DNA of 64,000 nt from Nitratiruptor sp. YY09-18 (GTDB lineage Bacteria > Campylobacterota > Campylobacteria > Campylobacterales > Nitratiruptoraceae), in contig NZ_AP023065.1 of the NCBI RefSeq assembly GCF_016593235.1, positions 992,001 to 1,056,000 on the forward strand. Reading direction: 5' to 3'. The translations under genes were made by a program, and so were the position numbers. Below, one piece after another: positions 43,480-51,584 of the stretch. Positions within the stretch are counted from its first letter, which is position 1, and every line of letters begins with the position of its first letter. Under the pieces are notes generated by a model, which saw nothing but the letters and a program-made list of their open reading frames with translations, made no database searches and was not told the origin of the DNA.

Positions 43480-45049
43480 TTTCCAAACTACTTTCTACCA
43501 CACGAGATTTAAAATAGCTAATACTAATACTGTATCCCAAAATAATGAGCATATCACCAGCCTGGATGAGAAAATCTTGAGGCGGATTAAAAAAGAATTG
43601 ATGCCTTTTATCGGAGACTTTTTCTTGCTCGTTGATTCTCACTACACCCAAAAGAATGAGTTTATACTTATCCAGTGCTAGATCTTCTACTTTGGCTCCA
43701 TCAAGCATTGATCCACGTAGTACTTCTATCTGCTCACATAAAGCATTTTTACGTGCTATTAAAATATCATTCATCGCTTCGATTGCGATTGGCTGATCGA
43801 TAATCTTACTTGCAAAAAGCCCAGCTGTCACATAGGGTGATACGAGATAGTTTGCACCAGCAAGGCTAAGTTTTTTTTGTGAGTTTTGGTCAATAGTTCT
43901 TGCTATTATAAAGACATTTTTACTAAATGAACGAATATTGAGGCATATGTAGATATTATGCATATCACTGTCTGTCAAAGCCATGACAGCTGCTACCTTA
44001 TCAAAATCGATCTTTTTGAATGTTTCATGTTTGGTAGCATCTTTTTGGATTGCTAAATATCCCTCATTTCTAGCCTCTTCAACAGCATCGCTGTCATAAT
44101 CGACTATAATAAAATCGATATTTTCTTGACTCAGCCTCCTTGCTACAAGTTTTGCCATATGGGTATATCCACACAGAATATAGAACTCTTCAAGTTTATG
44201 TATTTTGTGATAAACTCTATTCTCTTTGAGATCTTCTAGTCTTTCACTAAATGCCGAAACAATAATAGAGGTAGCAAATGAGATGAGTCCCACACCTATG
44301 AGAATGATTATGAGAGTTATTGTTCTCCCCTCATGGGTTACAGGAGATATATCCCCATATCCTACTGTTGAAATAGTTACTAATGCCCAATAAAACGAAT
44401 CAAAAAGGGTTTTGATATTTGGATTGACATGCTCTTCAAAGACATAGATACTGATACCTGATACAAGCACTGTGAAAGTAACAAGGAGTAAAAGAGTAAA
44501 AAGTTCTGTCTTTTTAGACGCAAGCACCTCAAAAAAATGTGTGATATTACTTGAGTAACGCAAGAGTTTAAAAACGCGAAAAAGAACAAATATACGAAGG
44601 ATTCTAATCTCTCTATAGCTAGGCAATATTGCCAAAAGATCGATTATTGCAAGTGGCGAGAAGATATACTCGAATTTTCTTTTTATGATCTCTTTGATGA
44701 CCCTTTTGGTATCAAAAGGTCTTTCTAAAAAGACCGATTCTTCATATTCATTGATTATTATCTTATGCACATCATCATATACCCATAATCGCAAAAAATA
44801 CTCAATGATAAAGACACCTGTAACAAAAAAGACATCATAGTAGTATAGAAGTGTATTAACGGGATGTTTTACCTCATCTATTATGATTATGACACTTGAA
44901 ATTACCAAAAAAATCATAAAAAAATCGAAATATTTTTTATAAGGATACTCATCATTTTCCAAGAGGTTTTTAAAAAACCTCTTGATTTTTTGGTAGCGAA
45001 TGGAGTTGTCTATTAAAAATGCAAGCTTAACAAGAAGGTCAGAAAACAT
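43466..45049 (-). CDS. Six-TM potassium channel with RCK domain
   Basis: A 527-residue channel. N-terminal TM segments include an S4-like helix with Arg every third residue (REIRILRIFVLFRVFKLLR, 146-164), a pore loop with selectivity filter TVGYGD at 228-233, and S6 near 243-266. The C-terminal RCK part begins near 289; its nucleotide loop reads CGYTHMAK, a degenerate GxGxxG, and a TrkA-C domain follows near 430-515. The architecture is that of voltage-sensor-type bacterial Kv-like channels with RCK. Overlaps the stand-alone RCK gene by 14 nt and shares a boundary base with gatB. Gating signal not known. Confidence 0.93.
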   Translation of the reverse strand: MFSDLLVKLAFLIDNSIRYQKIKRFFKNLLENDEYPYKKYFDFFMIFLVISSVIIIIDEVKHPVNTLLYYYDVFFVTGVFIIEYFLRLWVYDDVHKIIINEYEESVFLERPFDTKRVIKEIIKRKFEYIFSPLAIIDLLAILPSYREIRILRIFVLFRVFKLLRYSSNITHFFEVLASKKTELFTLLLLVTFTVLVSGISIYVFEEHVNPNIKTLFDSFYWALVTISTVGYGDISPVTHEGRTITLIIILIGVGLISFATSIIVSAFSERLEDLKENRVYHKIHKLEEFYILCGYTHMAKLVARRLSQENIDFIIVDYDSDAVEEARNEGYLAIQKDATKHETFKKIDFDKVAAVMALTDSDMHNIYICLNIRSFSKNVFIIARTIDQNSQKKLSLAGANYLVSPYVTAGLFASKIIDQPIAIEAMNDILIARKNALCEQIEVLRGSMLDGAKVEDLALDKYKLILLGVVRINEQEKVSDKRHQFFFNPPQDFLIQAGDMLIILGYSISISYFKSRVVESSLENAKR

Positions 45050-46479
45050 TATGAAAGTTTTTTCCTCAATAGTTCATTGACAAGTTTAGGGTCTGCTTTT
45101 CCTTTACTCGCTTTCATAACCTGACCTACAAAAAATCCAAAGAGCTTCTCTTTGCCAGATTTGTACTCTGCAACTTTATCTTCATTGTTGCTCAAAATCT
45201 CATCTATTATTATCTCTATTGCTCCAATATCAGTGATCTGCTTAAGACCTAGTTTATCAATTGCCTCATCCACATCTACACTGTTTTCCATGAGAAAATC
45301 GAGCACATCTTTTGCAGCTTTTCCACTAATCGTTTTATCTTCGATACGTTGAACAAGTTTTGCAAGTTTTTGGCTATCTACAGGAGATTCTGTGATCTCT
45401 AGCCCTTTTTCATTGAGTCGTGCTGCAAGTTCAACCGTAAGCCACGTGACGGCATTTTTTGGCTCTATCCCAGTTGCAAGCATCTGCTCGAAATACTCAG
45501 CGCGTTCTTTTGATTCAGCCAAAAGCGCAGCATCGTATGGCTTGATTCCATATTCACTGATGAAGCGCTCTTTTTTCTCATCTGGAAGTTCTGGGATACT
45601 TTCTGTCTCTTTGTAAAACTCATCTGGAATAACAAGTGGCGGAAGATCTGGGTCTGGGAAGTAGCGATAGTCTGCACTCTCCTCTTTGCCGCGCATGCTG
45701 CGGGTTACACCTTTGTTGGTATCAAATAGGCGCGTCTCTTGCACCACCTCTTGATCATACACTCCATCTTCCCACGCCTCAATATGGCGCTCTATTTCAT
45801 ACTCTATCGCTCTTTGGATAAAACGAAAAGAGTTGAGATTTTTGATCTCAACTCTTGTATAGAGCTTCTCATCACCTTTTGGTCTGATTGATACATTGGC
45901 ATCACAGCGAAATGAACCCTCTTGCATATTAGCATCACTAATATCGAGATAGCGCACAATTGCATGGAGTTTTTTAAGATATTGCACCGCCTCTTCACTA
46001 CTGCGTATATCTGGCTCGCTCACAATTTCAAGGAGTGGCGTTCCGGCACGGTTGAGGTCTACTTTACTAATATTTCCTTCATGGATATTCTTCCCAGCAT
46101 CCTCTTCAAGGTGCGCTCTTGTAATTCCGATCTTGCGTTTGCTTCCATCCTCTTTGTCAACATAGAGATACCCATTTTCGACTATTGGGATATCAAATTG
46201 ACTGATCTGATACCCCTTAGGAAGATCTGGATAGAAGTAATTTTTTCGGTTGAATACTGAAGTTTTGTTGATAGTGGCATTGACTGCACGACCAAACATC
46301 ATCGCCTTTTTGACAGCATCTTCATTTATCACAGGCAAAGCACCAGGTAACCCCAAACATGTTGGACATGTATTTTTGTTTTGTGTATCTGCAAAACTTG
46401 TTGGGCATGAGCAAAACATCTTTGTTTTCGTATTGAGCTGTACGTGTACTTCGAGTCCTATAACGACTTCAAACTCCAT
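45049..46479 (-). CDS. gatB: Asp-tRNA(Asn)/Glu-tRNA(Gln) amidotransferase subunit B
   Basis: Kinase and amidation subunit that, with GatA and GatC, makes Gln-tRNA and Asn-tRNA. The 476-residue protein has [20 protein letters not shown] at 4-23, the zinc-site Cys pair [13 protein letters not shown] near 38-50 (the first pair is near 23-25), [19 protein letters not shown] near 145-163 and the tail domain with [15 protein letters not shown] near 385. gatA and gatC are not in the window. It lies between the ThiE-like gene (upstream on this strand) and the potassium channel. Confidence 0.97.
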   Translation of the reverse strand: MEFEVVIGLEVHVQLNTKTKMFCSCPTSFADTQNKNTCPTCLGLPGALPVINEDAVKKAMMFGRAVNATINKTSVFNRKNYFYPDLPKGYQISQFDIPIVENGYLYVDKEDGSKRKIGITRAHLEEDAGKNIHEGNISKVDLNRAGTPLLEIVSEPDIRSSEEAVQYLKKLHAIVRYLDISDANMQEGSFRCDANVSIRPKGDEKLYTRVEIKNLNSFRFIQRAIEYEIERHIEAWEDGVYDQEVVQETRLFDTNKGVTRSMRGKEESADYRYFPDPDLPPLVIPDEFYKETESIPELPDEKKERFISEYGIKPYDAALLAESKERAEYFEQMLATGIEPKNAVTWLTVELAARLNEKGLEITESPVDSQKLAKLVQRIEDKTISGKAAKDVLDFLMENSVDVDEAIDKLGLKQITDIGAIEIIIDEILSNNEDKVAEYKSGKEKLFGFFVGQVMKASKGKADPKLVNELLRKKLS

Positions 46480-46544
46480 CAGAGTCCTTTAATTTTTTCT
46501 CTTATTTTATTGCAATATTGATAAAAAGGGGATTAATTAAAAGC

Positions 46545-47123
46545 TTACAGAGGTGAAACAAAGTAGCGAATGGAGGCAAAGCCGGCTGCTCTTGCAGCTT
46601 TGATTTTGTGAATGTGCCTTTTTGTCACTATTCCACCCAACGCAATTACTGGGATTTTGCTTTTGCATACAATTTTTCGCAAGCTCTTCACGCCCTTTGG
46701 TACACCTTTATTTGGCGTGGGAAATATAGGACTATAGGTGATCATATCTGCACCGGCTCTTTGGGCTCTTTTCATCTCCTCTTCATTGTGCGTACTAACA
46801 ATTACAAAAAGCTTTGCCCTCTTTGCCTCTTTTATGTAATCTATTTTACTTGCAGGAAGATGCACGCCAAAATAGTGAAGACGCTTTGCAAGAGTTATAT
46901 TGGAATTGAGAATTGTCTTTTGTATTTTGAGTTTTTTAGCTTGAGAGAGAAAAGCTTTTGCTTCTCTTTTGAGATTTTTGCTTTTCTTGTTGCGTAGACA
47001 GACTAAATCAGGGCGTTTTAATCGATGAGAAAGAGATAGAATTTTCTTGATTTGCCAGGGGGAAGTACCAAAGTAGCGAGGATCGCTAATGAGATAAGTA
47101 AGTAAACTAGCTCTTGAGGTTAT
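46545..47123 (-). CDS. ThiE/TenI-family protein, probable AUA start
   Basis: Thiamine-phosphate-synthase-fold protein. Motifs are HYFGVHLPAS near 84-93, FVIVSTHNEEEMKRAQRAGA near 106-125, ADMITYSPIFPTPNK near 125-139 and IPVIALGGIV near 155-164. The only canonical start in frame is a GTG at 46865 that would delete half the barrel. The frame runs open to 47123, where ATA stands 7 nt after GGAGGAG; it gives TSRASLLTYLISDPRYFG, the expected first strand, so I use AUA (192 residues). The phosphate-binding SP/GG parts are partly kept. It may act as TenI or ThiE; no thiamine genes are adjacent. Overlaps the membrane-protein gene by 17 nt. Confidence 0.7.
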   Translation of the reverse strand: MTSRASLLTYLISDPRYFGTSPWQIKKILSLSHRLKRPDLVCLRNKKSKNLKREAKAFLSQAKKLKIQKTILNSNITLAKRLHYFGVHLPASKIDYIKEAKRAKLFVIVSTHNEEEMKRAQRAGADMITYSPIFPTPNKGVPKGVKSLRKIVCKSKIPVIALGGIVTKRHIHKIKAARAAGFASIRYFVSPL

Positions 47124-47370
47124 GGTGTATCTCCTCCAGGAGTGCTGTTTGTCTACGCAGCTCTTTATATTCTTGTATCTGTAGATTTGCCATCTCTAGC
47201 AGCACTATGACAAAGAGCCAAAATGCAATATCTAAAACTGCTATACCTAGAGCATAGAGAATATGAACATGCAAAAGACTCGTAAAGAGTATAAAGGCAC
47301 TGATTGCCATCAGTGCCCATAAAAGTCCAAGAAGAAAATTTATAACATTTTCTAAAAGATAGAGGCGCAT
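47107..47370 (-). CDS. Small two-TM membrane protein
   Basis: An 87-residue protein not assigned to a family. Two membrane segments at about 6-30 and 35-58 precede an amphipathic C-terminal tail (EMANLQIQEYKELRRQTALLEEIHHNLKS) that looks like a coiled-coil helix. It lies 3 nt after atpB, so it is cotranscribed with it, and its last codons provide the GGAGGAG site for the ThiE-like gene. A role linked to the ATP synthase is only suggested by position. Confidence 0.72.
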   Translation of the reverse strand: MRLYLLENVINFLLGLLWALMAISAFILFTSLLHVHILYALGIAVLDIAFWLFVIVLLEMANLQIQEYKELRRQTALLEEIHHNLKS

Positions 47371-47373
47371 CTC

Positions 47374-48057
47374 CTATAAAGACTCCTCATGGAGAAGAAC
47401 TGCGCCAGCAAGATAGACATATGTCAAAATCATAAAAATGAAAGTCTGCAATAATGCGCTAAATGTCATAAGGGCAAAACCTGGAAGAGGAACAATCCAT
47501 GGCGCTAACATCAACAGTACCCATACAAAGAGATCATCACCTTTAATGTTACCAAAAAGTCGGAATGAGAGTGAAATGATGCGAGAGATATGAGATACTA
47601 TCTCGATAGGAAACATCAATGGTGCAAGCAACTTCACAGGACCAGCAAAATGTGCGATGTAGTGTACTAGACCATTTTTCCTGATACCTTCAAAGTTGTA
47701 GTAGATAAATACAATGATTGCAAGTGCAAGTGTGAAGTTGATATTCCCAGATGGTGGCTCAAAACCCGGGATTATCTCCATGATGTTTGAAAAAAAGATA
47801 AAAAGACCAAGTGTTGCTACAAGTGGAAGATACTTTTTCGCATAACTCTCACCTATAACATCTTTTCCCATGCCTATAACGCCTTGCAAATAGGCTTCCA
47901 TAACATTTTGGCATCCTGCAGGGACAACTCTGAGATTGCGCACTGCAAGCTTACCTACAATGAGAGCCAAGAGTGCTGCAAGTAGCATATGCACAACGAA
48001 TAAAAAGGTATGATTTTCGGATATGAGCCCGAAAAATGTGAAGATCCCTTCCATCAA
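47374..48057 (-). CDS. atpB: ATP synthase F0 subunit a
   Basis: Membrane stator subunit of ATP synthase, forming the two proton half-channels beside the c-ring. The 227-residue protein has about five TM segments, [14 protein letters not shown] near 53-66, and the essential Arg in [16 protein letters not shown] near 163-178. It is encoded away from the other atp genes, as is common in Campylobacterota. The small membrane protein downstream follows after 3 nt. Confidence 0.96.
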   Translation of the reverse strand: MMEGIFTFFGLISENHTFLFVVHMLLAALLALIVGKLAVRNLRVVPAGCQNVMEAYLQGVIGMGKDVIGESYAKKYLPLVATLGLFIFFSNIMEIIPGFEPPSGNINFTLALAIIVFIYYNFEGIRKNGLVHYIAHFAGPVKLLAPLMFPIEIVSHISRIISLSFRLFGNIKGDDLFVWVLLMLAPWIVPLPGFALMTFSALLQTFIFMILTYVYLAGAVLLHEESL

Positions 48058-48098
48058 TTCTCCTCTTTTAATTTTTGCTAATTCTATCTAAACTTTGA

Positions 48099-48839
48099 TT
48101 ATATTAATTTTAATTGACCAAGTCTATAGAGTGCTATATCATATTTGACCGGATCATCTGCATCATATCTACGCAGGTTGTGTGTCACTTCAAGGGCTGC
48201 TTGCATATCATAACTTTTTCTCTTTAAAAGACCTAGTTTTTGTGTAGTACGAAAAGTGTGCGTATCGAGTGGCAAAATAAGATCGCTCTTTTTTACTCCC
48301 CTCCAAAGTCCCAGATCGATCCCATCATCTCGCACCATCCAGCGCAAAAACATGAGCCAACGCTTATAAGTGCCAAGTTTATGTGGATCTTTCCCTAGAG
48401 GTTTTCCTAGTAAAAAGTTATATCCATAAGAGCGATAGCTACTCAGAGCATAGAGCTCCTCTTGTATAGTACGCACTCCTTGTAAAATGTCGCCACTCTC
48501 TTTATAGCCACGCATGAAAGCCTCTTGCAAAGAATCTATGCGTGAGAGAGTGAAAAAGAGTTGATAGACATCCTCACTCTTTTGAAAGCGGTAGTAGAGA
48601 TTTTTCACTCTTTTTGGCTTTTGCAGTAATCCAAAATCGATAGATTCCAAAAATTTAAGTATTTGCTTTGCATTGCCATAGCCAAAGAGTGCACACACAA
48701 GGGCAATCTTTTCATCTTTATATCTGCGAGCTACGATGATAGGGTCTGGCATATTGGCTCCAAGCATGGAAGTCGCATTGAAGGTATGATAGGCCTCTTC
48801 AAGGAGCCTATGAAGATCAGAACTGAAAGTGCTCTCCAA
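48099..48839 (-). CDS. TIGR02757 (DUF2400) family protein
   Basis: A 246-residue protein of the TIGR02757/DUF2400 family, known from many Bacteria but without a settled function. Visible features are DPIIVARRYKDEKIALVCALFGYGNAKQILKFLESI (long conserved start, near 32-68, given here by position), RWLMFLRWMVRDDGIDLGLW near 165-185 and the ending LPLDTHTFRTTQKLGLL and DPVKYDIALYRLGQL, which resemble a helix-hairpin-helix DNA glycosylase-like fold. It overlaps lptB by 23 nt and ends the overlapped run that starts at ubiD. Any nucleic-acid role is inference. Confidence 0.86.
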   Translation of the reverse strand: MESTFSSDLHRLLEEAYHTFNATSMLGANMPDPIIVARRYKDEKIALVCALFGYGNAKQILKFLESIDFGLLQKPKRVKNLYYRFQKSEDVYQLFFTLSRIDSLQEAFMRGYKESGDILQGVRTIQEELYALSSYRSYGYNFLLGKPLGKDPHKLGTYKRWLMFLRWMVRDDGIDLGLWRGVKKSDLILPLDTHTFRTTQKLGLLKRKSYDMQAALEVTHNLRRYDADDPVKYDIALYRLGQLKLI

Positions 48840-49539
48840 GGTAGTGCTTCCTCACAAGCTCATTGTTTGCTACCTCTTCACTCGTTCCACTTGCTAGTAT
48901 CTCTCCATCTTTGAGTACGTATGCTCTATCACACACGCTGAGCGTTTCGCGAACATTGTGATCAGTTATGAGAATGCCAATATTTGCAGACTTGAGCTCT
49001 TTGATAATGTTTTGAATATCTGTTACTGCTATTGGATCAACACCAGCAAAAGGCTCATCAAGGAGCAAAAACTTAGGATGGATAATGAGCGAGCGTGCTA
49101 TCTCACATCGTCTTCTCTCCCCACCACTCAAGGCTCTACCGAGTCTATGACGTATCGGCTCGATATTAAAAAGCTCGAGGAGATTATCTACCTCTTGCAT
49201 CCGCTTTTCTGGATTTTTGATATTTGCTTCAGCTGCTATGAGGAGATTCTCTTCTACACTCAAATCCTTAAATACACTCGATTCTTGTGGTAGATAGCCG
49301 ATACCAAGCTTTGCCTTTTTGTGCAGAGGCTCAAAAGTAATATCTTGATCATCAAGAAGCACTTTCCCTTTGGTTGGTTCAATCAGTCCACATATCATAT
49401 AAAATGTTGTAGTCTTCCCTGCACCATTGGGTCCTAGAAGCCCTACTACTTCACCACTTTGCAGTTCGAGATTGACGCCTTTGACAATGGGTTTGTCCTT
49501 AATAGATTTGTACAGATCTTGTGCTATAAGTTTGTGCAT
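48817..49539 (-). CDS. lptB: LPS export ABC transporter ATPase
   Basis: Powers extraction of lipopolysaccharide from the inner membrane. The 240-residue ATPase has Walker A GPNGAGKTTTFY near 36-47, Q-loop LPQESSVFKDLSVEEN near 84-99, signature LSGGERRRCEIARSL near 138-152, Walker B FLLLDEPFAGVDP near 156-168 and the LptB-typical LITDHNVRETL near 190-200. lptC/A and lptFG are not in the window. It overlaps tsaE by 16 nt and the TIGR02757 gene by 23 nt. Confidence 0.96.
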   Translation of the reverse strand: MHKLIAQDLYKSIKDKPIVKGVNLELQSGEVVGLLGPNGAGKTTTFYMICGLIEPTKGKVLLDDQDITFEPLHKKAKLGIGYLPQESSVFKDLSVEENLLIAAEANIKNPEKRMQEVDNLLELFNIEPIRHRLGRALSGGERRRCEIARSLIIHPKFLLLDEPFAGVDPIAVTDIQNIIKELKSANIGILITDHNVRETLSVCDRAYVLKDGEILASGTSEEVANNELVRKHYLGEHFQF

Positions 49540-49916
49540 GTATACTCTCTTTTTCCATTGAGTGGTTTGATTTTTACACTCAAATAATCAAATCCTATAG
49601 CATTGAGAAAGTTTTTGAGTTCGTCACTTGGCCACTCTATGAAATGGTATCCCTCTTTTACTAGCTCTTCAAAGAGCCCCAGCTCCATAAATTTCTCAAA
49701 TCCGGCATTATAGAGATCATAGTGATAAATACTACCTGGATATACCTGCTGGATCGAAAAAGTAGGTGATGTGACCTCATCACTCTTTGCAAAGGCTCTT
49801 ACAAGTGTCGTTTTGCCACTCCCAAGATCTCCTTCAAGCAAAATTATATGCTTCCCACTTTTTTTGATACAATCAACTACACTCTCTAAATTCGCTAGAT
49901 CAGCAACTACCTTCAT
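49524..49916 (-). CDS. tsaE: tRNA t6A-synthesis ATPase TsaE
   Basis: Small ATPase (130 residues) of the TsaBDE complex that makes t6A37 on ANN-decoding tRNAs. Walker A LEGDLGSGKTTLVRAFAK is near 28-45, the switch region EVTSPTFSIQQVY near 48-60 and IYHYDLYNAGFEKFMELGL near 64-82 holds the D-L-Y motif; FIEWP near 95 is conserved. It overlaps trpD by 4 nt and lptB by 16 nt. Confidence 0.95.
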   Translation of the reverse strand: MKVVADLANLESVVDCIKKSGKHIILLEGDLGSGKTTLVRAFAKSDEVTSPTFSIQQVYPGSIYHYDLYNAGFEKFMELGLFEELVKEGYHFIEWPSDELKNFLNAIGFDYLSVKIKPLNGKREYTCTNL

Positions 49917-50875
49917 GCGAGCTCTTGACTTACTTTGATAATTTGATCAAGTTTATCGCCCGCTTTACCGCTATCTATTGCACTCGCAGCCATGGCAATA
50001 CCCTCTTTGATTGAAGCAGCTTTCCCATCAGCATAGAGTGCTGCCCCAGCATTGAGGAGCACCATATCACGCTTTGCTCCATGGAGTTTGCCCTCAATAA
50101 TGTCGCATGTTATCTTTGCATTGTGGGTGGCATCTGCACCTTTAATCTCTTCAAAAGATGCTCTTGTAAGTCCAAAATCCTCCGGAACTATCTCAAAGTA
50201 GCGAATATCTTTGTTGATAATTTCTGCTATATAGGTTTTACCGCTGATACTTATCTCATCCATACCCTCTTCGCTTGCCACCACCAAAGCTCGCTTCGCA
50301 CCAAGCTCCACAAGTGCTTGTGCCATTTTTGGAACATACTCTTTATCAAATACCCCCAAAAGATACTTCTTTGCCCCTGCAGGGTTGGTCAAAGGTCCTA
50401 AAATATTAAAAATGGTTCTGTGGGGAATGGATCTTCGAATTGGCATGATATGTTTCATTACTGGATGGTGATTTTTTGCAAATATAAAGCAAAAACCTGT
50501 GCGCTTAAGCATTTCCACCTGCTTATTGACATCAAGATCAAGATTGATTCCAAGCGCTTCAAGCATATCTGCACTGCCACTTTTACTGGTGATGCTTCTA
50601 TTGCCATGTTTGGCAACATAACTGCCAAGTGACGGCAACAGCAAAGCCACAGTGCTTGAAACATTGAAACTGCCACTCTTATCGCCACCTGTCCCAACTA
50701 CATCGATAAGCTTTTCTTGCAAAGTTTTAGGAATCGGAAGTTTGATCGAGTGCTCTCGCATAATTTTTGCAGCCTCTGCAATATCTTCGGCACTCTCACC
50801 TTTTTTATAGAGTTCAATTAAAAATGCTCTTGCTTCTTGCTCACTGAGTTCATTGTTAAACAGTTTTTCAAACAT
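49913..50875 (-). CDS. trpD: Anthranilate phosphoribosyltransferase
   Basis: Second step of tryptophan synthesis. The 320-residue protein shows VGTGGDKSGSFNVSSTVALL near 62-81, AKHGNRSITSKSGSADMLEALG near 88-109, HHPVMKHIMPIRRSIPHRTIFNILGPL (Arg-rich substrate site, by position near 130-157), and NPAGAKKYLLGVF near 158-170. No other trp gene is adjacent. It shares one base with the S4 gene (50875) and overlaps tsaE by 4 nt. Confidence 0.96.
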   Translation of the reverse strand: MFEKLFNNELSEQEARAFLIELYKKGESAEDIAEAAKIMREHSIKLPIPKTLQEKLIDVVGTGGDKSGSFNVSSTVALLLPSLGSYVAKHGNRSITSKSGSADMLEALGINLDLDVNKQVEMLKRTGFCFIFAKNHHPVMKHIMPIRRSIPHRTIFNILGPLTNPAGAKKYLLGVFDKEYVPKMAQALVELGAKRALVVASEEGMDEISISGKTYIAEIINKDIRYFEIVPEDFGLTRASFEEIKGADATHNAKITCDIIEGKLHGAKRDMVLLNAGAALYADGKAASIKEGIAMAASAIDSGKAGDKLDQIIKVSQELA

Positions 50876-51120
50876 TAAAGCTCCTCTACATATTCATGCA
50901 TTCTTGCTTTTGGAACATTTTTTGTGGTAGGAATCGCTAAAACTTTGTAGCTTTTATCTCCTTTAAGATACTTAATGGTAATGATATCTCCTATTTTGAC
51001 ATCTTTGCTCGCTTTTGCCACCAGGCCATTGAGCAAAACAACCTCATTTTTGATCATATCCTGTGCAACGCTTCTTCTTTTTACTATATTGACTGCATTC
51101 ATAAACTTATCGATTCGCAC
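50875..51120 (-). CDS. S4-domain RNA-binding protein (Hsp15-like)
   Basis: An 81-residue protein that is almost only an S4 domain: MRIDKFMNAVNIVKRRSVAQ, DMIKNEVVLLNGLVAKASKD and VKIGDIITIKYLKGDKSYK. Such proteins bind structured RNA, often stalled 50S subunits. It overlaps the ogt gene by 22 nt and abuts trpD. Function beyond RNA binding is not known from sequence. Confidence 0.92.
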   Translation of the reverse strand: MRIDKFMNAVNIVKRRSVAQDMIKNEVVLLNGLVAKASKDVKIGDIITIKYLKGDKSYKVLAIPTTKNVPKARMHEYVEEL

Positions 51121-51584
51121 CCTTCAAACTCCAATAATGCTTTTTTGATTTCAATGCCACCATTATAGCCACCCATACCTTGTTTTGAAATAACTCTATG
51201 ACAAGGCACGATAATGGCAAAAGGATTATGCTTCATAATCTGACCTACAGCCTGGGAAGCTTTTGCATTTCCACTTCGTCTTGCCACTTCTTGATATGTC
51301 AAACAAGAACCAAATGGAATATCTTGTACGACTTCTCTCACTCTTTGTGAAAAATCGCGTTTTGCTTCTGCCAGTGGCACAGGAAAGGGAACTATTTTTT
51401 TCGAAAAATAGTTCCTAAGCCACTCTTTCGATTCCAGAATAAATTCATTCATCTTTTCTTCACTTTGCTCCTGCACAAAATGAATCTGCATAAGATTTTG
51501 ATCATTCGCTACAATTTCAATGATACCTATTGGTGAAACATAATAACCTTTATACAATTCCATATTTTTTAATGAATGCTTCAT
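51099..51584 (-). CDS. ogt: Methylated-DNA-protein-cysteine methyltransferase
   Basis: Single-use repair protein that removes alkyl groups from O6-guanine. The acceptor Cys is in IVPCHRVISKQG near 126-137; QAVGQIMKHNPFAI before it is the DNA-binding helix region, and YNGGIEIKKALLEFEG ends the domain. The start is uncertain: ATG 51584 gives 161 residues, ATG 51563 gives 154 and a more typical MELYKGYYVSPIG. Both lie inside the end of ubiD (overlap 35 or 14 nt). Ogt rather than Ada, since no activator domain is present. Confidence 0.93.
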   Translation of the reverse strand: MKHSLKNMELYKGYYVSPIGIIEIVANDQNLMQIHFVQEQSEEKMNEFILESKEWLRNYFSKKIVPFPVPLAEAKRDFSQRVREVVQDIPFGSCLTYQEVARRSGNAKASQAVGQIMKHNPFAIIVPCHRVISKQGMGGYNGGIEIKKALLEFEGCESISL

